This document shows positions 5,109-7,126 of a stretch of 7,126 bases of DNA, in pieces. Each line of letters starts with the position of its first letter. Positions within the stretch are counted from its first letter, which is position 1. A model generated the notes under the pieces. The model was not told the DNA's origin. It was given only the letters and a program-made list of their open reading frames with translations, and did no database searches. A program made the position numbers and the translations under genes. This DNA is from Clostridiaceae bacterium (lineage in GTDB: Bacteria; Bacillota; Clostridia; Oscillospirales; Acutalibacteraceae): contig CAJGDU010000055.1 of assembly GCA_904502175.1 (NCBI GenBank), positions 1-7,126 on the forward strand, in the 5' to 3' direction.

Positions 5109-6466
5109 GACAGGTCGATATGCTGAACGGGTCCGTCTGGAAAAGCATCGTGCGATTCAGCATCCCCATGTTTTTCACGTACCTCATCCAGCTGCTTTAC
5201 CATACGACCGACACGCTGTTTGTCGGTCGTTTTCTCGGGACCGGGGCCCAGGCTGCGGTGGGGACGAGCGGAAACCTCATCACCCTCATCATCGGTCTTC
5301 TGGGCGGCATCACCACCGGCATCAGTGTGGCGGTCGGGCACCATTACGGCGCCTCCGACCGGGAGGGCCTGAAACGGGCCACGACCACGGCAGCCGTCCT
5401 GGCGGCGGTCATGAGCGTCGTGTTCACACTGTTCGGCGTCTTGTTTGCCGGGACCTATCTGCGACTCGTCCACACGCCGGACGTCATTTTCCCGACGGCG
5501 CTGGCCTATCTCCGGGTCTACTGCCTGAGCATCCCCGCTATGGTCTGTTACAACCTGACGGTCGGCATGCTGCGGGCGACGGGGGACTCCTTCCGGCCCA
5601 TGCTGTTCCAGCTGTTCGGCGGACTTCTCAACGTTGTGTTCGATGTGGTCTTCCTGGTGCTGCTCCGCATGGATGCCGTGGGTTCCGCGTGGGGCACCCT
5701 GCTGGCTCAGTCAATGGTCGCCGCAGCGGCGGTGGTCTACCTGCTCCGGCAGCGCGGGACCTTTGCCCTCACACGCATATCGCCCGAGGAACTGTGGGGG
5801 GAGACCCAAAACGTTTTGTCGGTGGGGCTGCCCGCCGGACTCCAGGCGGTGCTCATCACGCTTTCCAACGTGCTCATCACCGCGGAGATCAACCGTTTCG
5901 GCCCCGTCACCATCGCGGCGTTCGCCGTCTACTATGAGGTGGAACTCCTCATCTTCTATCCCATCCTCTCGTTCGGGCAGGCCACCTCGGTGTTCGTCAG
6001 CCAGAACCTCGGCGCGAAACAGCTGTCCCGGACTTACTCCGGCATCCGGACCGTGCTCGCCCTCGGCGTCGGCTTCACCCTCGCCATGAGCGCCGTCTGT
6101 ATTGCCCTTGCCAGCCCGTTCTTCTCGGTCTTTTCCAAAGACGCGGAAGTCATCCGTCTGGGCGCATCTATCGTGCGGATCACGTTTCCGTTCTACTTTG
6201 TCTACGTGTTCCTGCAGGTCTTTGGCGATGCGCTGCGCGCCATGCAGCACTCTTTGGCGGTCATGCTGGTCATCCTTTTGAATATCGGCCTGTTCCGGGT
6301 CCTGCTCATGTATGGGCTCCTCCACCTCTACGGGACGGTGGAAGCCATCGTCATCGTCTATCCCGTCACCTGGTTTACAGCAGCCCTCTCCATGGCTGTT
6401 CTGTATAGATTGCAAAAAAGAAAAAATGAAAAGGGAGCATCCGTGTATGAAAAACAAAGTCTTTAA
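5105..6466 (+). CDS. MATE-family multidrug/small-molecule efflux protein
   Basis: The 453-residue product is full length for the MATE family, with two six-helix halves. These are inner-membrane antiporters that use a Na+ or H+ gradient to export organic molecules. Family features visible are LLYHTTDTLFVGRFLG (30-45), LLGGITTGISVAVGHHYGA (65-83), the MLRATGDSFRPM loop (155-166), NVVFDVVFL (176-184) and AVGSAWGTLLAQ (191-202). The second half starts at LSVGLPAGLQAVLITLSN (238-255), followed by FGQATSVFVSQNLGAKQ (290-306). It ends in a basic cytoplasmic tail, RLQKRKNEKG. The ATG overlaps the methyltransferase stop by four bases and has only a weak ribosome site, so coupled translation is likely; an in-frame ATG at 5120 is the alternative start. 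Its 3' end overlaps the solute-binding gene by 20 bases. The substrate is unknown; the operon suggests the methylated product, which is inference. Confidence 0.92.
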   Translation: MRQVDMLNGSVWKSIVRFSIPMFFTYLIQLLYHTTDTLFVGRFLGTGAQAAVGTSGNLITLIIGLLGGITTGISVAVGHHYGASDREGLKRATTTAAVLAAVMSVVFTLFGVLFAGTYLRLVHTPDVIFPTALAYLRVYCLSIPAMVCYNLTVGMLRATGDSFRPMLFQLFGGLLNVVFDVVFLVLLRMDAVGSAWGTLLAQSMVAAAAVVYLLRQRGTFALTRISPEELWGETQNVLSVGLPAGLQAVLITLSNVLITAEINRFGPVTIAAFAVYYEVELLIFYPILSFGQATSVFVSQNLGAKQLSRTYSGIRTVLALGVGFTLAMSAVCIALASPFFSVFSKDAEVIRLGASIVRITFPFYFVYVFLQVFGDALRAMQHSLAVMLVILLNIGLFRVLLMYGLLHLYGTVEAIVIVYPVTWFTAALSMAVLYRLQKRKNEKGASVYEKQSL

Positions 6467-7126
6467 CCGCATCCTGGCGGCACTTCTGTCCCTGCTCATG
6501 CTGCTCGCGTTTGCCGCCTGCAGCTCCGGCACAGAGAGCACTGACAACGCCGGTTCCGGCAAGTTCCTGAACCTCGGCACGTCCTTCTCTTATCCGAGCC
6601 TCGACGCCCACAAAGAGTACTACGGCTGGTACACGTCCATCTACGGCGTGACCGAAGCGCTCTTCAAGATCGGGGACGACCTCAGCATCCAGCCGTGTTT
6701 GGCGGAAAAGGCGGAGGCCGACGGAAACAAGTGGACCATTACGCTGAAAGACGGCGTGAAGTTCTCGAACGGAAACCCGCTGACCGCGGAGATCGCCATC
6801 AAGAACATCCAGCGCCTGGCCTCCATCAATGACCGGTTCGCCTATTTCGGTGAGTACACGTACACCTATGTGGATGACAGGACCTTCACCATTTTCTGCC
6901 CGGAAGTCTATCCTATCCTTCCGAATGACCTCGCCAGCCCCGAGTTCGCCATGATGGACCTTGACAACATGCCGAACCCGGACACTGAGATCATCGGCAC
7001 CGGTCCCTTCGTCATCGATGAGTTCATCCCCGAAGGCGACTGCACGCTGAAGAAGAACCCCAACTACTGGAACGGCGAAGTCAAGCTGGACGGCGCGAAG
7101 TTCTTCTACATGCAGGAGGACGAGCC
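6447..7126 (+). CDS. Family-5 solute-binding lipoprotein of a peptide/nickel-type ABC transporter (3' partial)
   Basis: The reading frame starts at 6447 with AAGGGAG nine bases upstream and runs off the right edge after 226 codons, out of roughly 500 usual for the family. The N-terminus is a lipoprotein signal: basic MKNKVFNRIL, a hydrophobic core, then AFAAC with the lipidated Cys25 and a Ser/Gly/Thr-rich linker. The mature part carries classic SBP_bac_5 blocks: YGVTEALFKIGDD (66-78), the stretch from IQPCLAEKAEADGNKWTITL (81-100) through LKDGVKFSNGNPLTAEIAIKNIQ (100-122), and IIGTGPFVIDEF (182-193) followed by KKNPNYWNGEVKLDGAKFF. Such proteins capture oligopeptides, nickel-chelates, metallophores or opines at the cell surface for an ABC importer. 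The ligand cannot be told from this half. It overlaps the MATE gene by 20 bases, so it belongs to the same operon; permease and ATPase genes are expected beyond the window. Confidence 0.92.
   Translation, partial: MKNKVFNRILAALLSLLMLLAFAACSSGTESTDNAGSGKFLNLGTSFSYPSLDAHKEYYGWYTSIYGVTEALFKIGDDLSIQPCLAEKAEADGNKWTITLKDGVKFSNGNPLTAEIAIKNIQRLASINDRFAYFGEYTYTYVDDRTFTIFCPEVYPILPNDLASPEFAMMDLDNMPNPDTEIIGTGPFVIDEFIPEGDCTLKKNPNYWNGEVKLDGAKFFYMQEDE

Noticed and set aside
5711..6580. 289-codon open frame on the minus strand
   Set aside because: It spans the end of the MATE gene and the start of the binding lipoprotein on the opposite strand; the composition (His, Arg, Asp and Glu runs) is that of a shadow, and both sense genes are clear families.

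Overview
The window is GC-rich, densely coded bacterial DNA. Strong AGGAGG-type ribosome sites, near-consensus sigma-A promoters, a type III pantothenate kinase and an ECF-type vitamin transporter subunit point to Bacillota, probably a GC-rich member of Clostridia or Negativicutes. That placement is inferred from gene content and signals; no rRNA or other taxonomic marker is present.

Layout. (1) Positions 1-784, plus strand: the 3' end of an unrecognised soluble, helix-rich protein whose start lies outside the window. It ends at a perfect inverted repeat at 792-824 that can act as a terminator in both directions. (2) Positions 823-2736, minus strand: an operon transcribed coaX, then an ECF transporter S component (probably for pantothenate), then a GtrA-family membrane protein. 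It is driven by a promoter with a perfect TATAAT in the divergent gap. (3) Positions 2813-4248, plus strand: a promoter (TTGACA-18-TACAAT), a monoacylglycerol-lipase-like alpha/beta hydrolase, and three bases later a 123-residue protein with a five-leucine zipper-like coiled coil, closed by a strong terminator. (4) From 4252 to the right edge, plus strand: a C6G6 palindrome, then a tightly coupled operon of a class I SAM methyltransferase, a MATE-family efflux protein (ATGA overlap) and a family-5 solute-binding lipoprotein (20-base overlap) that runs off the window.

How the genes fit together. coaX and the S component make a coherent pantothenate uptake and phosphorylation unit feeding coenzyme A synthesis; GtrA is an unexplained passenger. 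The methyltransferase, exporter and importer-binding protein are translationally linked. That suggests a small molecule that is methylated, exported and recaptured (a metallophore- or opine-like scheme) or a peptide/nickel uptake locus. This is inference, because the transporter permeases and ATPases would lie beyond the window. The most noteworthy features are this operon and the hydrolase/coiled-coil pair. No mobile element, CRISPR array, tRNA or rRNA was seen, and no gene-free stretch exceeds about 170 bases.
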